In this document: positions 24,486 through 32,244 of the stretch, piece by piece
Layout of the letters: each line of letters starts with the position of its first letter
Numbering within the stretch: the stretch's first letter is position 1
Source: Gordonibacter sp034932485
Lineage (GTDB): Bacteria > Actinomycetota > Coriobacteriia > Coriobacteriales > Eggerthellaceae
DNA: 64,000 bases
Direction of reading: 5' to 3'
Assembly (NCBI GenBank): GCA_034932485.1
Contig: JAYFOQ010000028.1
Span: 35,532 to 99,531, forward strand
The notes under the pieces: model-generated
What the model was told of the DNA's origin: nothing
The model's database searches: none
Seen by the model: only the letters and a program-made list of their open reading frames with translations
Position numbers and translations under genes: made by a program

Positions 24486-27400
24486 TCTGCCAACTCCTTC
24501 AAAAACGTAGACACCGGACCCAAAAGGTTATCGCCTTCATCCAACTTGAAATAGCGTAGCGGTAATTGCAGCTTGCGCTTGTCGGCCAAGTAACGGCCCC
24601 CTGCGCGGCGTAGACCCGTCATCTTGTCGCGCGGAACATCGATGGGTTCCACCACAAGGCGACCCGCCGTTACCGACACGGTCTTAATATGTTGCTCATG
24701 AGCAAAAGCCTTAATTCTGGCACGTTCCAGTAAGTTCTTTGCAGCCTGAGGCATATCGGGACGCTTACCAGCCAAGTCAGCAGCAACGTCTTCCACCGCC
24801 TGCTCGGTAGCCGCTGAGGCAATCTTGCGATACCACAGCACACGCTCATCGGCATCAGGCACGTAATCTTCAGGAAGATAAGTGTGCCCGGGAACGTTTA
24901 CCGTAATGTCTGACAGTGCGGGCGGCAGCGTATCCATCGCCTTCAGATCACCTTCGCGCGTGGAGCTTACCGCTTGACTAAGCATCTGTGCGAACAAGTC
25001 AAAACCCACGGCCGACATATTGCCCGATTGTTCAGCACCCATAAGGCTACCTGCACCGCGAATTTCCAAATCACGCATGGCAATGCGCATACCGCTACCC
25101 AAATCGGTATGCTCGTCGAGCGCAGTTAAGCGCGCCTGCGCTTCCTCGGTTAAACTCACGTGCTCGGGGAACATGAAGTAGGCAAAAGCCTGCGTGGAAG
25201 AACGACCCACACGGCCCTTCAGCTGATACATTTGAGCTAGGCCGTAGCGCTGCGAGTCTTCAATAATCAGAGTGTTCGTGTGCGGATTGTCGATACCGCT
25301 CTCAATAATGGTAGTGGCCACCAGCACGTCCAACTCGCCTGCCACGAAGTCTTCCATCACCCGCTCGAGCTCATCCTTCGACATTTGGCCATGCGCCACG
25401 CCCACACGCGCCTCGCCCGCAGCCGCAGTCACCCGTCGCACCGCCTCCTCCATGGTACGCACGCGATTAGACACGTAGTACACCTGACCACCACGTGCCA
25501 GCTCGCGACGAATGGCAGCACTTACCAGGTCGGGGTCCCATTCACCCACATGAACCTCCACCGGACGACGTTCATCGGGAGCGGTAAGAATAAGACTCAT
25601 ATCGCGCACACCCGACAGCGACATCTGCATAGTACGAGGGATGGGTGTAGCCGAAAGCGTGAGTACATCGATAGATTCGCGCAGATTCTTCAATTGCTCT
25701 TTATGACCCACACCAAAACGCTGCTCCTCATCGATAATAACCAACCCTAAGTCGTGAGGGTTTACATCACGACTGAGCAGGCGGTGTGTACCCACGAGGA
25801 TATCCACGTCTCCTTCTTGAAAGCCTTTAAGAGCTGCAGTCTGCTGCGCAGGCGTTCGGAAGCGTGAAAGAACTTCTACGCGAACCCCAAAGGGCTCGCA
25901 GCGTTCCTTGAAGTTCGTAAAATGCTGCTGCGCGAGAATAGTGGTAGGACACAACACCATAACTTGCTTAGAGTCCTGGGTTGCCTTGAATGCGGCACGC
26001 AGAGCCACCTCGGTCTTGCCAAATCCTACATCACCACAAACCAGCCGGTCCATAGGCTTGGCAGATTGCAGATCGGCTTTCACATCGGCAATGGCTGCCA
26101 ACTGATCGGGCGTCTCCTGATAAGGGAAGGCTTCTTCCATCTCGCGCTGAGCTACGGTGTCGGGCCCAAAACGGTAACCTTGTACGGTTGCACGACGCGT
26201 ATACACGTCCACGAGGTCGAAAGCTAGCTTCTTGGTGGCGGCTCGGGCCTTCTTCATGGCACGCGACCAGTCTGCGGTATTAAGGCGCGTCAACCGGGGA
26301 CTTGCACCCTCAGGACCAACGTAGCGCGTCACGCGATCCAGTTGCTCTACCGGCACGTAAAGCTTGTCTCCCTCAGAGTATTCAAGCAACAGATAATCAC
26401 GCGCTGTGCCATCTACGTCGCGCCGCACTAACTCCTTAAAATGCGCCACACCGTGCGCAGCATGCACCACATAGTCGCCCGGTTTATAGGGAAACGTAAT
26501 CTCAGTAATGTCGATATGACGGCTTGGACGCGCAGTAGAGGCTCCTTGGGTATCGGACACGCTCACAAGGGCCAACTTGGCTTTAGGAATAATCATACCA
26601 AGAGGAATGTCCACGTCTACCACGTTCACCACACCACGGCGCAGCTGACGCTTGGCAATGCCAGCCGTATCTGATGCTGCAGAATTTTCCGCTAAATCAC
26701 CCACGCTCAGCACGTCTAAACGTTCCTGAATGGGCAAACCCTGGTCGACGAACGCCAGCTTCATATCCTGGCGTGCGCGGTAGTTTGGAGCCGAAAACAC
26801 CACGGTATAATCGGTGTCTACCAATGTTCGCAAACGTCCATACAACTTATCGGGATGCCCTGCTACTTCTACCCGCTTTACTGGTAACTCGTCGTCGATA
26901 TGGCCACCCACCCTCATGATAGATACATAGGTGGCGCGCTGGCCCTCTCCGAAACTCACGTTACCCGGCTCTGCATATAAACCCTTCAACGCGATGTGCG
27001 TACCCTTCGCTCGCCCTGCGATATCTTCAAAAGCATGCGACATATCGTCGAACAGTGAACGAGGTTCCACCAGAGTGATAAGCGAACCGCGAACCACGTA
27101 ATCGCCAAGGGTGGATGTAGTCTTATACAGGTAAGGCAGCAATACATCAGAGCCATCAAAACGCAGGCCTCCCTCCAACTTTTCCAGCACCTCGCGCAAG
27201 GCAGGATTGGTTTCGGCAGGTCGTGCCAGCTTTTCACGAGCGCGCGCAAGAGCACTCTTCGTTGCCGCAAATTCCATAACCGGATACACTTCAACGCGCG
27301 ACAGCGTTGAAATCGTCTGTCCAGTGGTTGGAACAATTCGCTTGATCTCCTCTAATTCATCGCCAAAAAAGTCCAGTCGTACGGGATACACGAGGTTGCC

Positions 27401-27991
27401 AGGGAAAATATCAAGGGTACCGCCGCGCACGGCGAAGGTACCTGGCCCATCCAGTTCGCCAGTATTCGCGAAACCACGCTCTTCAAGAGCACGGGCTACA
27501 TCCTCAAACGACATGACACCAGCGGACGAAGCGCTCTCCATGCAGGCCAGTTCGCGACCCGCTTCAAGCACGAGAGGCTTGCATACGCTTGAACCCACTG
27601 GTGGCAGCATACGCACCAAAGCGCGCGCACTTGCCACCACCACCACCTCGCGTCCCGTAGCAAGTGCATGCATAGCTTCCATACGACGGGCCACCTGGGT
27701 CGCATCACTCTTCTTTGGCGCAAAAGGATAATCGCTGCGCTCAGGAAAACGCATAACACGCTCGTCGCCCAAGTAAGCCGCTACGCCACGCGCGAAAGCT
27801 AACGCCGCATCCTCGCCAGCAACCACCACAAGTGTTGCTTGGGGTTTATGCGCAAACCGCGCCGCCACCAAAAAAGGTCGCGCCGACGAAGCAATACCCA
27901 ACGTACCATCCTCGCCCGCATCCAATTTGCTCCAGAACGCATCAAGGGCACCAGATTTCTCTAGCGTGAACGTAAGCGAATCAATAAGCAT
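24482..27991 (-). CDS. mfd: Transcription-repair coupling factor Mfd
   Basis: A 1169-residue DNA translocase that removes stalled RNA polymerase and recruits UvrA. Order: UvrB-like N-terminal module; RNA-polymerase-interacting CarD-like domain with YKPGDYVVHAAHGVAHFKEL; helicase with Walker A VCGDVGFGKTEVALRAAF and DEEQ box VIIDEEQRFGVGHKEQ; motif VI region with GLAQMYQLKGRVGRS; C-terminal TRCF domain. The open frame continues 53 codons upstream, but the ATG at 27991 is the start because AGAGGA lies eight bases ahead and the family begins here. Heads a three-gene minus-strand row. Confidence 0.96.
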   Translation of the reverse strand: MLIDSLTFTLEKSGALDAFWSKLDAGEDGTLGIASSARPFLVAARFAHKPQATLVVVAGEDAALAFARGVAAYLGDERVMRFPERSDYPFAPKKSDATQVARRMEAMHALATGREVVVVASARALVRMLPPVGSSVCKPLVLEAGRELACMESASSAGVMSFEDVARALEERGFANTGELDGPGTFAVRGGTLDIFPGNLVYPVRLDFFGDELEEIKRIVPTTGQTISTLSRVEVYPVMEFAATKSALARAREKLARPAETNPALREVLEKLEGGLRFDGSDVLLPYLYKTTSTLGDYVVRGSLITLVEPRSLFDDMSHAFEDIAGRAKGTHIALKGLYAEPGNVSFGEGQRATYVSIMRVGGHIDDELPVKRVEVAGHPDKLYGRLRTLVDTDYTVVFSAPNYRARQDMKLAFVDQGLPIQERLDVLSVGDLAENSAASDTAGIAKRQLRRGVVNVVDVDIPLGMIIPKAKLALVSVSDTQGASTARPSRHIDITEITFPYKPGDYVVHAAHGVAHFKELVRRDVDGTARDYLLLEYSEGDKLYVPVEQLDRVTRYVGPEGASPRLTRLNTADWSRAMKKARAATKKLAFDLVDVYTRRATVQGYRFGPDTVAQREMEEAFPYQETPDQLAAIADVKADLQSAKPMDRLVCGDVGFGKTEVALRAAFKATQDSKQVMVLCPTTILAQQHFTNFKERCEPFGVRVEVLSRFRTPAQQTAALKGFQEGDVDILVGTHRLLSRDVNPHDLGLVIIDEEQRFGVGHKEQLKNLRESIDVLTLSATPIPRTMQMSLSGVRDMSLILTAPDERRPVEVHVGEWDPDLVSAAIRRELARGGQVYYVSNRVRTMEEAVRRVTAAAGEARVGVAHGQMSKDELERVMEDFVAGELDVLVATTIIESGIDNPHTNTLIIEDSQRYGLAQMYQLKGRVGRSSTQAFAYFMFPEHVSLTEEAQARLTALDEHTDLGSGMRIAMRDLEIRGAGSLMGAEQSGNMSAVGFDLFAQMLSQAVSSTREGDLKAMDTLPPALSDITVNVPGHTYLPEDYVPDADERVLWYRKIASAATEQAVEDVAADLAGKRPDMPQAAKNLLERARIKAFAHEQHIKTVSVTAGRLVVEPIDVPRDKMTGLRRAGGRYLADKRKLQLPLRYFKLDEGDNLLGPVSTFLKELAE

Positions 27992-28076
27992 AAGCAGATC
28001 CTCTTTTCGCGCGTACGCCGTAAATACTTCCCTCACAGGCTTTACCGCGCACGATATAGCGGCCTCAAGACAGCAC

Positions 28077-28096
28077 AAAAAGCCGCAAATCGCGGC
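28077..28096 (-). terminator. Terminator-like hairpin in the mfd leader
   Basis: On the minus strand GCCGC-GATTT-GCGGC is followed by TTTTT, 86 bases upstream of the mfd start. An outer pair GACAG/CTGTC could enclose it, and GAGGCCGC occurs twice. It could act as an attenuator of mfd, or simply end minus-strand transcripts entering from nth. Confidence 0.4.
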
Positions 28097-28210
28097 CTCC
28101 TGTCGGTTTTTTCTCACACACCCGCAACATAAGCGGACGAACGACTCCAAGTTTACTATACTGAATGCAAACCACTCGTCTTAGAACTCGTCGCGTGAAG
28201 GAGAAACCAC

Positions 28211-28864
28211 ATGCCACGCGAGTCCCTGAAGGTCAAGCGCGAACGCGCTATTGCTGTCCAGAACCGCATGAATATACACTACCCCGCCGCGGAATGTGCC
28301 TTACACTACTGGGATGATCCGTTTCGCCTAACCATAGCGGTACTTCTCTCTGCCCAGACTACCGACAAGGGCGTCAATCGCGTAACCCCCGCACTCTGGG
28401 AGCGTTATCCCACCATACCCGATCTTGCAGCAGCACATATAATTGACGTCGAGAATATTATTCGCACTATCGGCTTCTATCATACAAAAGCAGCCAACGT
28501 TATCAAGTGCGCTCAGATGGTACTCTCAGAATTCGGAGGCGAAGTGCCGCGCACCATGGAAGAGTTACAACGTCTTCCCGGTGTCGGCCGCAAGACGGCA
28601 AATATCGTGATGAACGAAGGCTTTGACATAGTAGAGGGTATTGCTGTAGACACCCACGTGTTCCGCATTGCTCATAAGCTAAAGTTTAGCAATGCTCAAA
28701 CCGCTGGCAAAGTGGAAGAAGACCTATTGAAACTCTACCCACGCGAATATTGGGGGCCCATCAACCATCAATGGGTCTTGTTTGGCCGCGCCACTTGCAT
28801 CGCCCGGCGTCCCCGCTGCGGAGAATGCTTTCTGTGTGATCTCTGCCCAAGCTGCGGAAAATAG
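28211..28864 (+). CDS. nth: Endonuclease III
   Basis: A 217-residue base-excision repair glycosylase/lyase for oxidised pyrimidines. The helix-hairpin-helix LPGVGRKTANIV contains the catalytic Lys, and the catalytic Asp is in GIAVDTHVFR. The C-terminal [4Fe-4S] site is CIARRPRCGECFLCDLC (C-x6-C-x2-C-x5-C). Start ATG follows AAGGAG. Divergent from mfd, convergent with the DmsC-like gene. Confidence 0.95.
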   Translation: MPRESLKVKRERAIAVQNRMNIHYPAAECALHYWDDPFRLTIAVLLSAQTTDKGVNRVTPALWERYPTIPDLAAAHIIDVENIIRTIGFYHTKAANVIKCAQMVLSEFGGEVPRTMEELQRLPGVGRKTANIVMNEGFDIVEGIAVDTHVFRIAHKLKFSNAQTAGKVEEDLLKLYPREYWGPINHQWVLFGRATCIARRPRCGECFLCDLCPSCGK

Positions 28865-28907
28865 AAAGAGCGGCGGAAAACAACCCAAATCAGCAAAAGC
28901 CAATACA

Positions 28908-29729
28908 CTAAGCAAGCAAAGTGACCAGCGAAGCATAGAGCACCAGACACGCGCTAAACACACCAACAAAGGCGCTGGCAACTGCAACAACAGAATGAAA
29001 ACCTGTCTCTTTTATACGAATTGCCATTATCTCAAAAACGAATGATGCAACAAGACAGAAAAAGGCAACCACAATCTGGCTAGAGGCCTCCCGTACGACA
29101 TCGGATCCCGCACCCAGAGCCACCCCCACCTGCACCGCAAAACCAATACAACCCATCACGACACCAAAAAACGCGATGAGCGTCAGGGTCATCTTCGTCA
29201 AGGCACTATCCAAAGCTTCTACCTTCTCGAACATTAGGGATACAAGAGCCGATCCCCCAAGCAGTGCAAAACCAAGCATCTCTACAAACATCGCAACAGT
29301 ACTCAAAGAAGGACTAGAAATCAGCAGGGGTACCATGCCTATAGTACCTACAAATATCACGCCCGACGCACCAGCAAGGCAGAGCAGAAATGTACGTTCA
29401 TCCGTCGCAATATTTCCGAAATTTACTCGAATGCCGTATAGCACAGCCACAGCAACAAAGAGTCCAGCTACACCAACAATAACAAACCACGCCACGTCAT
29501 TAAGGCCGCGAAATAAACTCACTGCATTTGTCTGGTCTTGAAATGCGAAAAATGCCGCTACAAAACCGAGTACAACCGCAAGAGTCAACATGAGAGAGAG
29601 CGTATCAAGGTTAGTAAGACGTTTCTGCTCCAACCGAGACACCCCGACAACCACCGAAAGCGTCACGAAAGAGCCAGCTCCAATCAACGAAAATGTGGTA
29701 GATAGAGCCAGAGGTACTTCAGCATACAT
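28908..29729 (-). CDS. DmsC-like membrane anchor protein
   Basis: A 273-residue protein with eight hydrophobic segments spread evenly, no soluble domain, and the general character of the DMSO-reductase anchor DmsC, which oxidises menaquinol. Key pieces are VPLALSTTFSLIGAGSF at the N-terminus and LGFALLGGSALVSLMFEKV in the middle. The start at 29729 is chosen because GAGAGG stands nine bases ahead; an upstream in-frame start would add eleven charged residues. It is the last gene of the minus-strand molybdoenzyme row, which otherwise has no quinol-reacting subunit, so it may supply that function. Confidence 0.65.
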   Translation of the reverse strand: MYAEVPLALSTTFSLIGAGSFVTLSVVVGVSRLEQKRLTNLDTLSLMLTLAVVLGFVAAFFAFQDQTNAVSLFRGLNDVAWFVIVGVAGLFVAVAVLYGIRVNFGNIATDERTFLLCLAGASGVIFVGTIGMVPLLISSPSLSTVAMFVEMLGFALLGGSALVSLMFEKVEALDSALTKMTLTLIAFFGVVMGCIGFAVQVGVALGAGSDVVREASSQIVVAFFCLVASFVFEIMAIRIKETGFHSVVAVASAFVGVFSACLVLYASLVTLLA

Positions 29730-29822
29730 AAGTTCTACCTCTCTTTTTCTCTCTTTCACCAAGCAATGCTTCCAAAGTGCACGAACATAAAAACATGACC
29801 ACGCATGATAACCATCAGCAAA

Positions 29823-30050
29823 CTACCTATTGTCGGATTTGTTCAGTCCCGGAACATAGACCTTACGTTCGGGAACCTTTAGTTCTGCGCCACAGCTTAC
29901 GCATGTCTTTGCAGAGGGTTTGTTAAGCGTGCTGCACAACTCACACAATCCGCGCGGTTGGGTAACCAGCCGCGGATTATTTCCTCCAGCACCTTTTTTG
30001 TTCTCGCCATTGCACTTTCCGCATAGTTCACAGGTAAATCCACAAGCCAT
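29823..30050 (-). CDS. Small double zinc-ribbon protein
   Basis: A 75-residue protein. Cysteine pairs come in the order MACGFTCELCGKC, LCELC, and KTCVSCGAEL, enough for two zinc knuckles or one zinc site plus spare thiols; the middle is basic and the end carries a short PERKVYVPGLN tail. The ATG at 30050 sits nine bases after AAGGAGG; GTG two codons earlier would be too close to that site. I know no function for it; its position between a transporter and a DmsC-like gene in a reductase row hints at metal delivery, electron transfer or protein assembly. Confidence 0.7.
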   Translation of the reverse strand: MACGFTCELCGKCNGENKKGAGGNNPRLVTQPRGLCELCSTLNKPSAKTCVSCGAELKVPERKVYVPGLNKSDNR

Positions 30051-30096
30051 CTTCACTTCCCTCCTTCAGTGTAGTGATGGGGCACCTCATCAACCC

Positions 30097-30137
30097 AAAA
30101 GCGAGGCTCGACGAGTCACCGCCTTATCAAGCCTCGC
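30097..30137 (-). terminator. Intrinsic terminator after the smaller zinc-ribbon gene
   Basis: On the minus strand GCGAGGC (30137-30131) pairs with GCCTCGC (30107-30101) and is followed by TTTT. It would end transcripts from the gene at 30168, implying the next zinc-ribbon gene has its own promoter or depends on read-through. Confidence 0.5.
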
Positions 30138-30167
30138 ATACACCTACTTTATAATCCGATTTTGACG

Positions 30168-30365
30168 CTATTGACCCGGGGGCTTCGGAGCACCCGGTGC
30201 GCCCGGAGCCTTAGGAGCCCCCGGAACGCCCGGTGCTGCGGGCTTGGCAGGGCCAGCAGTTGCTCCACAGCCGGGGCAAGCGTCGGCAGCCGCCGGGACC
30301 ACAACACCGCACTTCGGACATTTGACAGGACCACCAGGAGTGGCAGCTGCGGGTCTAAAACACAT
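30168..30365 (-). CDS. Zinc-ribbon miniprotein with PGAP-rich tail
   Basis: A 65-residue protein. The N-terminus has a classical zinc ribbon (CPKCGVVVPAAADACPGCG), preceded by MCFRPAAATPGG; the last 25 residues are a proline-glycine-alanine tail of the APGAPKAPGAPG type. ATG at 30365 is chosen because AAGGAG stands seven bases upstream; the ATG two codons earlier is too close. The ORF is short, but the start signal, the intact ribbon and its place in the row argue that it is real. Function unknown. Confidence 0.65.
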   Translation of the reverse strand: MCFRPAAATPGGPVKCPKCGVVVPAAADACPGCGATAGPAKPAAPGVPGAPKAPGAPGAPKPPGQ

Positions 30366-30448
30366 ATTCATACTCCTTTTGTACGTTACCTAAACGAGCT
30401 AGCCGTAATCGGATAGCTCGAATCATTTTAAGAAGATCAAAGACAAAG

Positions 30449-31759
30449 CTACTGCGCAGTAGCGACCTCCGCTCTCATTTCCTTAGCTGCTTCTTCTTCC
30501 ATTTCAATAAGCTTTTTGTTTTTGCGAACCATAAACATAGACAGCGTCGAACCAGCAACAAACAGAGCACAGATTCCAAAGGCACCGGAGAAGCCGAGGG
30601 CAGTGCCAGAAAGGGCAGCGACCATCGGAACGCCAATAGCATCAAAGATAGGCTTACCAAGAAACACCAAGCCATAAATTGCACCAAAGTGTTTTGGCCC
30701 TAAATACATAGCCGTCGCGGCCGAAAAACACACTGCCGAGGAACTGAGAGCAACACCGAAAAGAATGGAGCTCGCAAACAACAAAACAATGTTATCGCCA
30801 ACAAAGATGATCAAAACAAGACCAACAACTGCTAGCGAGTTAAGAATGCAATACGCAATACGAGGACCAACAACGTCGATAATCAGACCAGAAGCAAGCT
30901 TACCAAACACGCCAGAAAGCGAGATAGCACTCATAAATGCACCAGCAATCGCAAGATCAAAACCATTTCCCACAATATAAGCTGGGAAGTTCTGGAATGG
31001 CCCTTGCTCACCGATGCCGATAAGGGCAAAGGCAATGGCGATGAACCAAAACGTGGTGGTCTTGAGTGCGTCGCCACGCGTAAGACCAACAAGCTTTGCC
31101 GCACCAGCAGATTCTGCCTGAGTAGCTGCTTCTTCTTCCGTCATTCCATCTGGCAGTAAGCCACTTTCCTGAGGCTGCCATTTAAGGAAAAATGATCCAA
31201 TAACCAGTACAACAAAGGCAATGCCAGCCAAAGCAAACGGAGCTATCTGCCAATTGCCGGAAGCTGTAGCCGCAGGAATAATCTGACCAACGATAAGGGA
31301 GCCAGGAAACATAGCTGACCACACGATAGCCGTAGCAATGCCTCGACGCTTGTTAAACCAGTTGTTGGGGATACCGGACAAAATAACCATGCCGCCCAGA
31401 GCAGAGCCAATGCCCATAACAACATAGGCAACATAAACCTGCCAAAGTTCGGTCATGACCCCCAAAATAAAAAAGCCACCTGAAAAGAGAACTGCCGAAC
31501 ATAGCATGGAACCACGCAATTTAATTTTATTGATAACATCGCCAACGATCAAACTAGCAAAACCCGCCGCCAGCGCATAGATAGAGAAACCTAAAGCAAC
31601 TTCTGCAGGCTGGGCACCCAATGCCTCGGTCATCGGAACCTTGAGTATGCCAAAATGATAAATACCAAAACCTTGCGTGACGATAGCCACAACAAAGGCA
31701 AGGGCAACTTGTATCCAACCTTTCGTAAAGAATGCAGAGCCTTTCTTTGTTTCTGCCAT
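30449..31759 (-). CDS. MFS transporter, monocarboxylate/OFA-like
   Basis: A 436-residue carrier with twelve hydrophobic segments in two six-helix halves and a charged central loop near residues 195-225. The N-terminus QGFGIYHFGILKVPM and the IPNNWFNKRRGIATAIV loop between helices 4 and 5 resemble the monocarboxylate/OFA branch of the MFS, whose members carry organic acids. Start ATG is preceded by GAGGAGG. Lies directly after the ferredoxin-reductase pair, separated by a hairpin, so it probably brings in the substrate or removes the product. Confidence 0.85.
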   Translation of the reverse strand: MAETKKGSAFFTKGWIQVALAFVVAIVTQGFGIYHFGILKVPMTEALGAQPAEVALGFSIYALAAGFASLIVGDVINKIKLRGSMLCSAVLFSGGFFILGVMTELWQVYVAYVVMGIGSALGGMVILSGIPNNWFNKRRGIATAIVWSAMFPGSLIVGQIIPAATASGNWQIAPFALAGIAFVVLVIGSFFLKWQPQESGLLPDGMTEEEAATQAESAGAAKLVGLTRGDALKTTTFWFIAIAFALIGIGEQGPFQNFPAYIVGNGFDLAIAGAFMSAISLSGVFGKLASGLIIDVVGPRIAYCILNSLAVVGLVLIIFVGDNIVLLFASSILFGVALSSSAVCFSAATAMYLGPKHFGAIYGLVFLGKPIFDAIGVPMVAALSGTALGFSGAFGICALFVAGSTLSMFMVRKNKKLIEMEEEAAKEMRAEVATAQ

Positions 31760-31840
31760 TACGCTTCCTCCTCGTGAAGGGAAAGGGCGGAATACAACTA
31801 AAAGCTAACCCCTTTTTCCGCCCCATCCATTTTCATCTGA

Positions 31841-31871
31841 CGTCGCTCGCCCACCCTTTGGACGAGCGACG
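31841..31871 (-). repeat. Perfect 9-bp hairpin between ferredoxin and transporter
   Basis: CGTCGCTCG (31841-31849) pairs with CGAGCGACG (31863-31871), loop 13 bases. With no T run on either strand, it is more likely an mRNA processing or partial-termination site that sets the ratio of reductase to transporter than a full terminator. Confidence 0.5.
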
Positions 31872-31905
31872 CTTATCACGCATACGTGCCTAGCAAAACG
31901 AGTAC

Positions 31906-32244
31906 CTATGCCATATATATGTTACAGTGACGACCATCGGCCTCCTTGACAACCTCGGAGACAGATCCAATCTTTAATGCCTGACCTGGACATCCCGTTA
32001 CACAAAGAGGGTTCGGATCTTTTGCATAACACGCAGCACACTTATCAAGCACCGGAGCGACCACATGATAGGTACGCAGCTTTCCATCGACCACAAAGGG
32101 AGTGCGGCGTATCACACGCATCCAGTCTTCATCGTAGGGGTAACGCCATGTTTCTCGACATGCAGCCTCACAACCAAAGCAACCTGTACAATCGTCAAGG
32201 TCATGAAGAACGGCAATCCCCTCACCGTTGACACGCTTCCTCAT
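31906..32244 (-). CDS. Short DmsB-like 4Fe-4S ferredoxin subunit
   Basis: A 112-residue iron-sulfur protein. Cysteines are in CTGCFGCEAACRETW (residues about 19-29) and CAACYAKDPNPLCVTGCPG (about 70-86), giving two clusters. It has the shape of a shortened DmsB and starts at an ATG that shares one base with the stop codon of the catalytic subunit (TAATG), the same coupling as the first pair in this window. GGAAGGGGTG provides the ribosome site. It must pass electrons to the catalytic subunit. Confidence 0.88.
   Translation of the reverse strand: MRKRVNGEGIAVLHDLDDCTGCFGCEAACRETWRYPYDEDWMRVIRRTPFVVDGKLRTYHVVAPVLDKCAACYAKDPNPLCVTGCPGQALKIGSVSEVVKEADGRHCNIYMA

Noticed and set aside
28028..28150. 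N-terminal extension of mfd
   Set aside because: It would translate through the hairpin and lacks a ribosome site; Mfd proteins start at the chosen ATG.
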